Shown piece by piece: positions 1 to 10,107 of a stretch of 64,000 bases of DNA (position 1 is its first letter; every line of letters begins with the position of its first letter). This DNA is from Achromobacter piechaudii NBRC 102461. GTDB lineage: Bacteria > Pseudomonadota > Gammaproteobacteria > Burkholderiales > Burkholderiaceae_B. Where the stretch lies: contig NZ_BCTK01000001.1 of NCBI RefSeq assembly GCF_001571245.1, forward strand, positions 620,001 to 684,000, read 5' to 3'. The notes beneath the pieces were generated by a model, which did no database searches, was not told where the DNA came from, and saw only the letters and a list, made by a program, of their open reading frames with translations. A program made the translations under genes and the position numbers.

Positions 1-66
1 CGGGACGCGACGCGACGGGCGGGATAGGACGCGACAGGACGCGACACGGCAAGAGAGGACGCGACG
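1..66. repeat. GGACGCGAC direct repeats downstream of the sugar-acid kinase
   Basis: The nonamer GGACGCGAC occurs four times in the first 66 bases (near 3, 28, 38 and 58), mixed with GGGCGGG motifs. It lies just beyond the 3' end of the minus-strand kinase gene. The remaining bases up to 162 show no gene and no clear terminator. The repeat may continue beyond the left edge of the window, so its true size is unknown. Confidence 0.6.
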
Positions 67-162
67 GGCGGGTTAGGCGCGATGGACAAGCCCTGCGGCA
101 AGTTGGTCAAATCAGAACCACGGCTGCGCCCAGCCGCTACCCGATTGCCGCGCGCCGCTCGT

Positions 163-1784
<1,622 letters not shown>

Positions 1785-1788
<4 letters not shown>

Positions 1789-3062
1789 GCCCGGCCGCCA
1801 AAAAACTCCAGCGCGCGCTTCAACTCCGGCGCATTACGCGCAAAGTCCTCCAGCGCGTCCCCCTCGCGCACGGCCTGCCACGCTTGCCGAATGCTCTGCA
1901 CGCCAGCTGCCGGGCCATCCGGGTGGGCCAGGATGCCACCCCCCGACATGAACATCAGATCGTCCGTGCGCACCGCCGCCCACGTTGCGGGCACGGTGCC
2001 GGCCCATTGGCCGGACGAGAAAGCCGGCATGACGGCGTCGTCGATGCCTGGGGTCAGCGACGCCAGGCAGTCGCGCGCGGACTCGACAACCTCGCTGTCT
2101 TCCTGAGCGAATTTGCCTTGCAGGCCGTGCACGTGCATATGGTCCACGCCGGCCAGCCGCCACAGCGTCTGATAGGCCTGGAAACCCATACCCAGCAACG
2201 GCGCGCGAGACAAGGCGCCGTAGCCGTTGCGATGGCCGTGCAGGGCCAGCGGCGTGCTGCGGCGCAGGGTCTGGATGGCGGAGAACCCGCACCAGTTCAG
2301 GCTTGCCATGACGCAGCTGCCGCCCTCGCGTTCGATCAGGTCCGCATGCCGGCGCATGGCGTCGGTTTCGTCGCTGATGTTGAACGCCACCATCACCTGG
2401 CGGCCCGTGCGTTCGCGGTGGGCGCGCACCACTGCCATCACGGCGGCGACGCGTTGGGCCAAGGGTGCGTGGGCGGGGTTGGCGCAGACCTCATCGTCCT
2501 TGATGAAGTCCACGCCCGCCGCGCACAGCTGCGCCACCAGATGCGCGGTCTGCTCGGGCGACAGGCCGACATTGGGCTTGATGATGGTGCCCACCAGCGG
2601 CCCTTGCGTCACGCCGGTCAGCTGCCGCGTGCCGTTGATGCCCACCTGCGGCATGTCGAATTGCGCGCGGTAGTTGGCGGGCAGCTCCATGCTTTCCAGG
2701 CGCAGGCCGGTGACTTCGCCCAGGTCGTACAGATTGCCGCCGACGGTTGCGGCCAGCGTGGGCAGGTTGGCGCCGACGTTGGCCACGGGAAAGGCAATGC
2801 GTATGCGGGCGCGCTGGTACTTGCCCGGCATGCCGCCCGGCTGGCGCGCCAGCCAGGCGTTGGGCAGGCTGGGCGTGTCGGTGGTGTCCAGCAGGTCGAT
2901 GGCTTCGATGCGGGCGCGCGCCCGGGCGCGCAGTTCGTCGGTTTCGCCCTGCACGCGGGTGAAGGTGCCACACGACTGCTCGCCCGCCATGACCTCGGCG
3001 ACCCGTGCGGGGTCCATCGGTGTTTCGATCAGGTAGGTCGCGGTAAACAATTGGGAATTCAT
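1785..3062 (-). CDS. RuBisCO-like protein (form IV large-subunit family), candidate 3-oxo-isoapionate-phosphate enzyme
   Basis: A 425-residue member of the RuBisCO large-subunit superfamily. Visible landmarks are GTIIKPNVG with the catalytic-type lysine K162, the metal-site block DFIKDDE (K188, D190, E191), HGHRNG in the barrel, a shortened loop-6-like stretch GLQGKF and the phosphate-binding region SGGGILAHPDG. The flanking sequence is far from true carboxylases, so this is not a CO2-fixing RuBisCO. RuBisCO-like proteins beside DUF1537 kinases are known in apiose/isoapionate catabolism, where they decarboxylate or transcarboxylate 3-oxo-isoapionate 4-phosphate. The gene overlaps the kinase by ATGA. 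It lies in an operon with a TRAP importer, which fits catabolism of an imported sugar acid. No accompanying dehydrogenase is visible, but the left window edge is close. Confidence 0.85.
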
Positions 3063-3132
3063 GGCGATTGAGAAATCAGGGCGATAGGGTGTCAGGGCTG
3101 CGGCCAGGGCGCGGCGGGCTCAGAGGCAGGCG

Positions 3133-3180
3133 CAGAGACTGGCTCAGAGACCAGCTCAGAGACCGGCTCAGAGGCGGGAC
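3133..3180. repeat. 12-bp tandem repeat across the VOC gene stop codon
   Basis: Three clear copies of CAGAGACYRGCT (3133-3168) and a degenerate fourth (3169-3180). The repeat runs across the stop codon of the VOC gene at 3168-3170 and into the gap before the RuBisCO-like gene, so repeat number sets that spacing. It is unrelated in sequence to the 18-bp and 9-bp repeats of the neighbouring kinase gene. Confidence 0.7.
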
Positions 3181-3707
3181 AGATCCGGGAAGGGGCGCAC
3201 CGGCTCTTTGCCGTCCCAGCCGTTGGCGCTTTCGCGGATCAGGTCGAACAGACGGCCCTTGGGACCAGCCACTTCCGACAGTTCGATGACCGTGCCCGGG
3301 TGGTATTCGGTGTCGAAATAAATGAAGCGACCCTTTTCGCCGACTTCGCCGCTCATCTTGGGCTTGAAGCCCTGGGCCAGCAGGCGCTCCAGATCGGCGT
3401 CGTAGCTTTCGGTCCAGTAGGCCACGTGTTGCAGGCCGGTGCGGCCGGCTTGCAGGAAGTCGCGGTACATGGAGGGCACGTCGTTGCGCGTCTGGATCAG
3501 TTCAACCTGCACGAAGCCGGAGTTGGCCAGCGCAACCGAGTTGTGCGGTTCGTGGCTGACGCCGTCGTACTTATAGTTCACGATCGGCACGCGCGGGTTG
3601 TAGTACCAGGGGCCCACGCCCAGCGTGGTGCTCCAGTAGTCCATGGCGGCTTCGATGTCGTGCACCACATAACCGAGTTGGCGGATTTCGCCCAGGAAAC
3701 GACTCAT
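3168..3707 (-). CDS. VOC (glyoxalase/dioxygenase-fold) family protein
   Basis: A 179-residue cytoplasmic protein of the vicinal oxygen chelate superfamily. The N-terminal module opens with IRQLGYVVHDIEAAMDYW, and a second module contains HVAYW and an ending that places a glutamate in GTVIELSE. The family covers epimerases, dioxygenases and lyases that bind a metal between paired beta-alpha-beta-beta-beta units. The operon context (TRAP importer, RuBisCO-like protein, sugar-acid kinase) suggests isomerisation or lyase chemistry on the imported acid, but the sequence does not identify the reaction. The gaps to the permease (78 bp) and to the RuBisCO-like gene (105 bp) are longer than elsewhere in the operon. 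A perfect 14-bp palindrome sits just ahead of the start. Confidence 0.75.
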   Translation of the reverse strand: MSRFLGEIRQLGYVVHDIEAAMDYWSTTLGVGPWYYNPRVPIVNYKYDGVSHEPHNSVALANSGFVQVELIQTRNDVPSMYRDFLQAGRTGLQHVAYWTESYDADLERLLAQGFKPKMSGEVGEKGRFIYFDTEYHPGTVIELSEVAGPKGRLFDLIRESANGWDGKEPVRPFPDLSRL

Positions 3708-3712
3708 GATGG

Positions 3713-3726
3713 ATCTTTATAAAGAT
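3713..3726. promoter_or_regulatory. Perfect 14-bp palindrome upstream of the VOC gene
   Basis: ATCTTTATAAAGAT is a perfect palindrome beginning 6 bp upstream of the VOC start codon, in the 78-bp gap after the TRAP permease. It could be an operator or an internal promoter element. It is AT-rich in a GC-rich setting, so it is unlikely to be chance codon structure. No binding protein can be assigned. Confidence 0.4.
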
Positions 3727-3785
3727 GGGTCAGAAAGACGGGAGGGGGTGCGGTCCGAGGCGGGTTGCCGTCGAACCGCATCGGG

Positions 3786-5666
3786 TCACAGGAAACCGAT
3801 CGAGAACCAGGGGAAGGCCGCCACCACGATCAGGCCGATCAGCAGCGCCGCGACGTAACCCCAGATGGGACCGATGCCCTCATTGGGATCAACCCGGCTG
3901 ATGGCGCAGGCGCCGTAGTAGCCCACGCCGAAGGGCGGCGCGAACAGGCCGATGCCCATGGCGAAGATGACGACCATCGCGTAATGCACTTCGTGCACGC
4001 CGGCCTGCACCGCAATTGGAAACAGCAGCGGGCCGAACAGCACGATGGCGGGAATGCCTTCCAGCACGCTGCCCAGGATGATGAAGGCCACGATGGACAC
4101 CGCCAGGAAGCCGTAGCTGCCACCGGGCATGCCGGCCATGAGGCGCGCCAGATCGCCCGAGAAGCCCGACTGCGTCAGCGCCCAGGCCATGGCCGTGGCG
4201 CAGCCGACGATCAGCATGATGGCGCCGGACAGGGACGCGGTTTCGATCAGCATGGGACGCAGGCGCGCCCAGTCGAAGCGGCGGTAGATCACGAGGCCGA
4301 TCAAGGCCGAATACACGATGCCGATGGTCGACACTTCAGTGGCGGTCGCCACGCCTTCGACCACGGCCGCGCGGATGACGAAGGGCAGGGCCACGGCGGG
4401 CAGGGCGATCACGAAAAATCGGCCAATCTCTTTAAAGCTGAAACGTTGCACCAGGCTGAGGTCTTCGCGGCGATAGCGCCACCAGACCACCGAACACAGC
4501 GCCAGGCCCAGCACCACGGCGGGCAGCAGGCCGCCCGTGAACAGCGCCGCGATCGACACGCCCGTGACCGAACCGATGGTGATCAGCACGATGGACGGCG
4601 GTATGGTTTCGGTCTGCGCGCCGGTAGCGGACAGCAGGGCGACCAGATCGCCCGGTTTGGCGCCGCGCTTGCGCATTTCAGGAAACAGCACGGGCGCGAT
4701 GGCCGCCATGTCGGCGATCTTGGACCCGGAGATGCCCGACACCAGATACATGGCGCCGATCAGCACATAGGACAAGCCGCCGCGCACGTGGCCCAGCAAG
4801 CTGGCCAGGAACTGGATCATGGCGCGCGCCATGCCGGTCATCTCGATGAGCGAACCCAGGAAGATGAACAGCGGCACGGCCAACAGCATCAAATGCGACA
4901 TGCCTTCGTCGAGCCGGCCCACCATGACTTCCATGGGCGTGTTGGTCGTCAGCGCCAGATACGAGAAGGTCGCCAGCGCGAACGAGAACGCAATCGGCAC
5001 GCCCGAGAACACGGTGGCGGCCACAATGCCCACGAAGAAGATCACCAGGTTCAGCTTGCCCAGCCCCTTGAACATGGGCTGCGCCAGCCAGAACAGCGCG
5101 ACCACCACGGCTACGCCGGCCAGGGCCATCAACACATTGCGCAGGGGTTGCGTGCGCAACAGGCGCAGCAACGCCACCACCGCCATCAGCGCCATGCCCA
5201 CGGGGATGGCGGCGGCACGCCATGCGTTGGACAGTTCCAGCGCGGGCGTGGTGATGAAGTGTTCTTCGTGCGCGTATTCGATCGCGGGCGCCAGGATCAG
5301 CACCAGGAAGGCCAGCGAGGCGGCCAGCGCGGCGGTCTCAAGCTGCGCGCGCCGCGCCGGGCTGACGTTGTTGACCAGCGCCGTCATGCGCATGTGCTCG
5401 CCGCGCCGCAGCGCGACGACCGCGCCCAGCATCGACAGCCACAGGAACAGGATGGACGCCAGTTCGTCGGACCAGACCAGCGGGCTGTGCAGCGCGTAGC
5501 GCGCCACGACGCCGGCAAACAGCACGCAGATCTCGATCAGCACGATGGCGGCCGCGATGTGCTCGACCACGCCGCCCAGCACGCTGTCCAGCGCGTTGGC
5601 GGCGCGCCGCAGGGGATTGGCCGGCAGCACGGGGGCGGCGGCGTGGGGGGCGGACAAGGAAGACAT
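3786..5666 (-). CDS. TRAP transporter fused permease (DctQM type)
   Basis: A 626-residue inner-membrane protein that fuses the small (DctQ) and large (DctM) TRAP subunits. The N-terminal 190 or so residues hold four hydrophobic segments with the DctQ pattern (VWSDELASILFLWLSMLGA). The rest is the roughly twelve-helix DctM domain, with motifs such as FSGVPIAFSFALATF, SGISGSKIADMAAIAPVLFPEM and FAPPFGVGYYGACA. TRAP systems use an ion gradient and a periplasmic receptor to import carboxylates and sugar acids. The start is 9 bp after the receptor gene, and its GAGG ribosome-binding site overlaps the receptor stop codon, so the two are probably co-translated. It supplies the substrate for the enzymes downstream. 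Confidence 0.92.
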   Translation of the reverse strand: MSSLSAPHAAAPVLPANPLRRAANALDSVLGGVVEHIAAAIVLIEICVLFAGVVARYALHSPLVWSDELASILFLWLSMLGAVVALRRGEHMRMTALVNNVSPARRAQLETAALAASLAFLVLILAPAIEYAHEEHFITTPALELSNAWRAAAIPVGMALMAVVALLRLLRTQPLRNVLMALAGVAVVVALFWLAQPMFKGLGKLNLVIFFVGIVAATVFSGVPIAFSFALATFSYLALTTNTPMEVMVGRLDEGMSHLMLLAVPLFIFLGSLIEMTGMARAMIQFLASLLGHVRGGLSYVLIGAMYLVSGISGSKIADMAAIAPVLFPEMRKRGAKPGDLVALLSATGAQTETIPPSIVLITIGSVTGVSIAALFTGGLLPAVVLGLALCSVVWWRYRREDLSLVQRFSFKEIGRFFVIALPAVALPFVIRAAVVEGVATATEVSTIGIVYSALIGLVIYRRFDWARLRPMLIETASLSGAIMLIVGCATAMAWALTQSGFSGDLARLMAGMPGGSYGFLAVSIVAFIILGSVLEGIPAIVLFGPLLFPIAVQAGVHEVHYAMVVIFAMGIGLFAPPFGVGYYGACAISRVDPNEGIGPIWGYVAALLIGLIVVAAFPWFSIGFL

Positions 5667-5675
5667 GGGCAGACC

Positions 5676-6695
5676 TCAGGCCAGCTTGCCGACGCTTTGT
5701 TCCAGCAGCGACCACGCTTCGTTGCCGAAGCGGCCCTGCCATTCCTTGTAGAAGCCGGCGGTGCGCAGCGCCTCGCGGAAGCTGTCGGGCGCGGGCTGGT
5801 TGAACTTCAAGCCCTTGGATTCCAGATCGGACTGCACCGAGGCGTTCAGCTTCTTGATGTCTTCGCGCTGCGCCAGGCCGGCTTCGTTGATGCCACGGGC
5901 CACGATCGTCTTGAGGTCTTCTGGCAGGCCTTCCCACATGCGGCCGTTGGCGATGAACCAGTAGCCGTCCCAGATGTGGTTGGTCAGCGAGCAGTACTTC
6001 TGCACTTCGTAAAGCTTGGCCACCTGGATGATCGGCAGCGGATTTTCCTGCGCGTCCACGACCTTGGTCTGGAGCGACGAGTACACCTCGCTGAACTGCA
6101 AGCTGGCGGGCGCGGCGCCCAGGCCCTTGAACATCGAGATCGGCAGTGAGCTGACCGGCACGCGGATTTTCAGGCCGTCCATATCGGCGGCGGTCGACAC
6201 GGGCGCCTTGCTGCTGGTGGTCTGGCGAAAGCCGTTGTCCCACATCTTTTCAAAGGCGTAGAGCTTGCGCTGCGCGATGGCGGCGCGCACGTGCGCGCCC
6301 AGCGCGCCGTCCATGGCGCCCCAGACCTGGTTGTAGTCCTTGAACGCGAAACCGACCGCGTTGATGGCGGCCACCGGCACCAGCGTGGCGATCACCAGCG
6401 CCGACGGCGTGAAGAAGTCGATGCCGCCCGAGCGCACCTGCGCCAGCATGTCGGTATCGCCGCCCAACTGGTTGTTGGGGAAAATCTTGATGTCGACGCG
6501 GCCGTTGCTTTCCTTCAGGATGCGATCGGCGGCTTCTTGCGCGCGCACGTTCAGCGGATGCGTGACCGGCAGGTTGTTGCCGTACTTGAGCGTGTAGTCG
6601 GCCGCGCGGGCGATCAGCGGGAATCCACCGGCCAGGGCAACGGCGGGAACCGCGCAAAGGCGGCGCAGGGCACTGCGGCGTGTCAGCAGCTTCAT
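5676..6695 (-). CDS. TRAP transporter periplasmic receptor (DctP family)
   Basis: A 339-residue solute-binding protein of the DctP family. The N terminus has an RR-containing, Tat-like signal (TRRSALRRLCAVPAVALAGG, cleavage likely after ARA). Family features include NQLGGDTDMLAQVRSGGIDF, the carboxylate-binding region GLKIRVP with its arginine, and the receptor block VDAQENPLP. The ATG at 6695 is preceded by GGAGACAACC. An in-frame TTG at 6707 lies inside that ribosome-binding site and is less likely. First gene of the minus-strand operon, facing a LacI-type regulator. The ligand is probably a hydroxy or sugar acid, by operon context only. Confidence 0.9.
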   Translation of the reverse strand: MKLLTRRSALRRLCAVPAVALAGGFPLIARAADYTLKYGNNLPVTHPLNVRAQEAADRILKESNGRVDIKIFPNNQLGGDTDMLAQVRSGGIDFFTPSALVIATLVPVAAINAVGFAFKDYNQVWGAMDGALGAHVRAAIAQRKLYAFEKMWDNGFRQTTSSKAPVSTAADMDGLKIRVPVSSLPISMFKGLGAAPASLQFSEVYSSLQTKVVDAQENPLPIIQVAKLYEVQKYCSLTNHIWDGYWFIANGRMWEGLPEDLKTIVARGINEAGLAQREDIKKLNASVQSDLESKGLKFNQPAPDSFREALRTAGFYKEWQGRFGNEAWSLLEQSVGKLA

Positions 6696-6711
6696 GGTTG
6701 TCTCCAAAATC

Positions 6712-6735
6712 GTATTTATGATGTTTTTTGATGTG
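6712..6735. promoter_or_regulatory. Candidate LacI-family operator, copy 1
   Basis: A 24-bp element around ATGATGTTTTTTGATGTG lies 17 bp upstream of the dctP-type gene. It matches the element at 6802-6825 in 21 of 24 positions, in the same orientation and offset by 90 bp. Two copies bracketing a divergent promoter region next to a LacI-family gene suggest operators. Confidence 0.45.
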
Positions 6736-6801
6736 CCACAAAAGCGCCATAACCATGCGGCAGAATGGACAATAGTGAATTGAAGCTATCATCGTCAAAC
6801 C

Positions 6802-6825
6802 TTATTCATGATGGTTTTTGATGTG
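6802..6825. promoter_or_regulatory. Candidate LacI-family operator, copy 2
   Basis: Second copy of the 24-bp direct repeat (ATGATGGTTTTTGATGTG core). It overlaps the first codons of the regulator gene as annotated (ATG at 6808), so it could mediate autorepression, or the real start could lie slightly downstream. The flanks ATTCA and TGAAT also give this copy a weak dyad. Confidence 0.4.
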
Positions 6826-7866
6826 AATAGAACCTCTCCCGACCGCAAGCTTGCCCGCCTGGCCGATGTGGCCGCGCGCGCCGGCGTGTCCACCGCCACC
6901 GCCGACCGCGTGCTGAACCGACGGCCCGGCGTGCGCGCCAACACGGCCCAGAAAGTGTTCAAGGCCGCCATCGAACTGGACTATCTGCCCGAACAGGAAC
7001 TGGCGGCCGCGCCGGCCGAGCCGATGCGGCTGGTGTTCCTGCTGCCGCGCGGCAGCAACCGCTACTTGCGGATGCTGGGCGACACGGTCAGCTACGCGCA
7101 CGAACACTTCGCGCCGCTGAACGCCAAGTGCCAGATCGAGACCGTCGAAAGCTTCAACCCCGATGCGCTGGCCCAGGCGCTGCTCAAGCATGGCAAGCGC
7201 GCCGATGGCATTGCCTTCATGGCGCTGGAGCATCCGGTGGTGCGCGAGGCCGTGAACACGCTGGCGCAGCAGGGCGTGCCCACGGTGACGCTGATCTCCG
7301 ACCTCGCCAACAGCGCGCGTACCGCCTACGTGGGCCTGGACAATCGCGCGGCCGGACGCACGGCGGGTTATCTCATCGCGCGCTTCATCGGCATGCGCGC
7401 CGCGCACGTGGCGCTGATTGCCGGCTCGCGCCACTACCGCGCGCATGAAGAACGCGAAAGCGGCTTTTTGCAGCTGTACGCCGAACAGTTCCAGGCGATG
7501 CAGGTGGTCGACCTGCGCGAAGGCTATGACGATGCGCAGCGCAATTACGAGCAGACGCGGCAATTGCTCGAGCAATATCCCAACCTGGCCGGCATCTACA
7601 ACATCGGCGGCGCGTCCGACGGCGTGGCGCGCGCATTGAAAGAGGCGGGCCAGCAGCATCGGGTGGTGTTCATCGGCCACGGGCTGACGCCCGACACCCG
7701 TTCGCTGCTGATCGACGGCACCATGGACGCGGTTATCACGCAAAGTCCGATGGAAGCGCTGATGAGCTGCGTGCGCATTTTCAGCAACCTGCGCGACAAG
7801 CGCAGTCCCATGAACGGCGTGGAGCTGGCTCGCAGTCAGGTCATCTTTCGGGAAAACCTGCCTTGA
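6808..7866 (+). CDS. LacI family transcriptional regulator
   Basis: A 352-residue regulator. The N-terminal LacI helix-turn-helix is at about residues 14-37 (LARLADVAARAGVSTATADR), followed by the hinge region and a periplasmic-binding-protein-like effector domain of the type found in sugar-binding LacI members (DGIAFMALEHPVVREAVN, GLDNRAAGRTAGYLIARF). It is divergent from the TRAP/RuBisCO-like/kinase operon and is its likely repressor or inducer-responsive regulator. No good ribosome-binding site is visible before ATG 6808. ATG 6811 and GTG 6823 are in-frame alternatives. Confidence 0.88.
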   Translation: MMVFDVNRTSPDRKLARLADVAARAGVSTATADRVLNRRPGVRANTAQKVFKAAIELDYLPEQELAAAPAEPMRLVFLLPRGSNRYLRMLGDTVSYAHEHFAPLNAKCQIETVESFNPDALAQALLKHGKRADGIAFMALEHPVVREAVNTLAQQGVPTVTLISDLANSARTAYVGLDNRAAGRTAGYLIARFIGMRAAHVALIAGSRHYRAHEERESGFLQLYAEQFQAMQVVDLREGYDDAQRNYEQTRQLLEQYPNLAGIYNIGGASDGVARALKEAGQQHRVVFIGHGLTPDTRSLLIDGTMDAVITQSPMEALMSCVRIFSNLRDKRSPMNGVELARSQVIFRENLP

Positions 7867-7934
7867 AGCGCTTTGCGGACGGATGCGTCGCTCCCCACAA
7901 CCAGCATCAACAAAACGTCAGGCTTGCGTTTTAA

Positions 7935-7946
7935 CTGCCTAGGCAG
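7935..7946. promoter_or_regulatory. MarR operator candidate upstream of the marR-type gene
   Basis: CTGCCTAGGCAG is a perfect 12-bp palindrome. With its flanks it forms TTAACTGCCT/AGGCAGATAA, matching in 9 of 10 arm positions. The same core recurs at 8521-8530 ahead of the exporter gene. Placement before both the regulator and its neighbour is typical of an autoregulated MarR-family repressor. Confidence 0.65.
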
Positions 7947-8010
7947 ATAAAATCATCCCGGTCGTCGCCAACCGTCTTTTACGACCGAACCCGTCACCCG
8001 CGAGACCGCC

Positions 8011-8472
8011 ATGCCTACCGCCAAACCCGCCGTGCTGGACCGCTTTTATACCGGTGAACTCGGTTTCATGATTACGTCGGTGCGCGGCAGCATTCACGAG
8101 GCGCTGGAACGCGAGCTGGCGCCTTTCGAACTCACGACGCCGCAGTATGTCGTGCTGAACTGCCTGGCGAAAGGGTGGGGCCGCACGCTCAGTGATTTCT
8201 GCCGCGTGCTGGCGTATGACTCGGGCGCGATGACGCGGCTGCTGGATCGCATCGTGGCCAAGGGCTTTATCCGCCGCGTGGAAAACGAAGCCGATCGGCG
8301 CAGCTATCTGATCGAACTGACCGAACTCGGCCAGGCCGCGTTGCCCCAGGCGCTGGCGGCGACCGAGATTGCCATGCGGCGTCTGCTGGCCGGTTTCTCC
8401 GAGGCGGACGCAGAAATGCTGCACAAGCTGTTGTCGCGTTTGCTGATCAACGCGGAGGCCGCGCAGCCGTAG
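8011..8472 (+). CDS. MarR family transcriptional regulator
   Basis: A 153-residue winged-helix regulator. The MarR core is visible: helix LTTPQYVVLNCLAKGWGRTL, recognition region DSGAMTRLLDRIVAKGFIRRV, and the wing with the conserved ENEADRRSYLIELTELG block (DxR motif). MarR repressors usually dissociate from DNA on binding phenolic or other small ligands. The gene lies 82 bp upstream of an MFS exporter on the same strand, and both have the TGCCTAGGCA palindrome in front. It therefore probably represses itself and the exporter. Confidence 0.9.
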   Translation: MPTAKPAVLDRFYTGELGFMITSVRGSIHEALERELAPFELTTPQYVVLNCLAKGWGRTLSDFCRVLAYDSGAMTRLLDRIVAKGFIRRVENEADRRSYLIELTELGQAALPQALAATEIAMRRLLAGFSEADAEMLHKLLSRLLINAEAAQP

Positions 8473-8520
8473 CCGTACCTAGAGCCGTACCCGGCCGTCA
8501 AATTTTTTTATCTATTTATC

Positions 8521-8530
8521 TGCCTAGGCA
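8521..8530. promoter_or_regulatory. MarR operator candidate upstream of the MFS gene
   Basis: TGCCTAGGCA, second copy of the palindrome found before the MarR gene. The extended dyad TTTATCTGCCT/AGGCATATACA matches in 9 of 11 arm positions. It sits 25 bp upstream of the MFS start codon, where a bound dimer would block the promoter or RNA polymerase progress. Confidence 0.6.
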
Positions 8531-8554
8531 TATACAGCCTGGGCATAAAACCCC

Positions 8555-10099
8555 ATGTCCTCTACCAATACCGCCGTTGCACCCCGCATACCGCCCGCCT
8601 TGCTGGCGACGATCGGCGCGCTGACCTTCATCGACTTCCTGCAAAACGGCATGGTCACCTTCGCCGCCACGCCCATCATGGGCGAGATCGGCGCAAGCCC
8701 CGAGGAATACACCTCGGTCGCCGTCATCTACGCCTGCGTCGCGGTGGTGATGATTGCGTTGCAAGGATGGCTGGTGCATCACCTGGGCCTGCGTCGCTAT
8801 CTGTTGGCCTCGCTGGGCGCTGCGGCGGTGGGCGCGGTGGTCTGTGCGTCGTCTCGCAGCGAAGCGGGGTTTCTGCTGGGCCGGGTGTCGATGGCGATGG
8901 GTTGCGCAGCCATGCTGACCTCGTCGCGCCTGACCGTGAACCTGATCGCGCCGGGTCCTGCGCGCTTTGTCGGAATCAAGGCGTTGGCGACGGGCTTATG
9001 CACCGGCACGGCGCTGGGGCCCTTGCTGGCGGCGGCGGCCGTGGATCACGATGGCTGGCCGCTGATGTTCTGGCTGGTGGCCGGGTTGTCGGTGCTGGCG
9101 ATGATTCCCGTCGCGCGCGCGATGCCGGGCAGGCAGGCGGGCGCCACGGTCGCGGGCCAGGCGCGGCTGGTGCCCATTGCCGCATTGGGGTTGGGCAGCT
9201 ATCTGTTGCTGCACGCGTTGCAGCGTTCCTATTACGACTTTTTCAGTGACCGTCACCGGTTGCTGTTGTTCGCGTTGACCGGCTTGCTGGCGCTGGCGTA
9301 TTTCGTGCGCGCCGAGACGCGCAACGGAGCGCCGCTGCTCAAGCTGGGCGGCCTGAAAGAGGTGCGCTTTCTCGCTGGGCTGGCGCTCTTCATGTTCTGC
9401 TATCTGATGCTAGGCGCCAATGGCTATCTGGTGCCGCAGATGCTGCAACGCGCGCTGGGCTTGTCGTGGGCCAACACGGGCATGTTCTTCGCGATGGGCC
9501 TGGGGGCGGGCGTGCTGACCTTCGCGGTGATGTCGCGCTTGCTGCCTCGCTGGCCGTCGCCACGCAAATTCTTCGTGACGGGGTTTCTGGCCTTGGCCGC
9601 GTTCGGCGTGCTGATGTCGCGGCTGACGCCCGCCGCCGACCCGTGGACCGACGTGCTGCCCGCGCTGGCCTGCTATGGCGTCTTCATCATGATCCTGATG
9701 CCTGCCACCGCCATGAACACGTTCAACGGGCTGACCCATGATCCAGCCGTGTTCGCGCACGCGCAGCAGGTCAAGAACATGCTGGCGCAGGTGGGGCAGG
9801 CGCTGGGCATCATGGCGGCCACCGTCGGGCAGCAGTGGTTGAGCTCCGAACACTACAACGTGCTGCAAGCGCGTATCGCTTCGGGCAACGGCAACTTCGA
9901 AGCGGCCAGAACGGCATTGAGCGGCGTCTATGCGGCGGTGGCCGATCCGGTGCAGGCGCAGCGGATGGCGTTGGCGCACATCGCGCAGTTGGTGGACCAG
10001 CAATCGGTGCTGTTGGCCAACCTGGATCACTTTCGTGCGCTGGCGGTGCTCGCGCTGGCGGGCGCGCTGGTCAGCGGGATACAGCGGGTGTTCCGATAA
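8555..10099 (+). CDS. MFS transporter, DHA2-like drug exporter
   Basis: A 514-residue inner-membrane protein with about fourteen hydrophobic segments, which fits the DHA2 (EmrB/QacA) branch of the major facilitator superfamily. It opens with LLATIGALTFIDFLQNGMVTFAATPIMGEI, as in EmrB-type proteins, followed by a motif-A-like loop HHLGLRRYLL and a motif-C-like segment ATGLCTGTALGPLLAAA. Exporters of this type expel drugs or aromatic compounds by proton antiport and often work with an EmrA adaptor, but none is encoded here. Control by the preceding MarR protein is suggested by the shared palindrome. The 3' end converges with the NIT/ANTAR gene after only 8 bp. Confidence 0.85.
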   Translation: MSSTNTAVAPRIPPALLATIGALTFIDFLQNGMVTFAATPIMGEIGASPEEYTSVAVIYACVAVVMIALQGWLVHHLGLRRYLLASLGAAAVGAVVCASSRSEAGFLLGRVSMAMGCAAMLTSSRLTVNLIAPGPARFVGIKALATGLCTGTALGPLLAAAAVDHDGWPLMFWLVAGLSVLAMIPVARAMPGRQAGATVAGQARLVPIAALGLGSYLLLHALQRSYYDFFSDRHRLLLFALTGLLALAYFVRAETRNGAPLLKLGGLKEVRFLAGLALFMFCYLMLGANGYLVPQMLQRALGLSWANTGMFFAMGLGAGVLTFAVMSRLLPRWPSPRKFFVTGFLALAAFGVLMSRLTPAADPWTDVLPALACYGVFIMILMPATAMNTFNGLTHDPAVFAHAQQVKNMLAQVGQALGIMAATVGQQWLSSEHYNVLQARIASGNGNFEAARTALSGVYAAVADPVQAQRMALAHIAQLVDQQSVLLANLDHFRALAVLALAGALVSGIQRVFR

Positions 10100-10107
10100 G
10101 CCGGCCG

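Noticed and set aside
3765-6149. Long plus-strand frame opposite the TRAP permease and receptor genes
   Set aside because: The translation is His/Gln/Arg-rich with no hydrophobic or catalytic pattern, the usual shadow of a membrane-protein gene.
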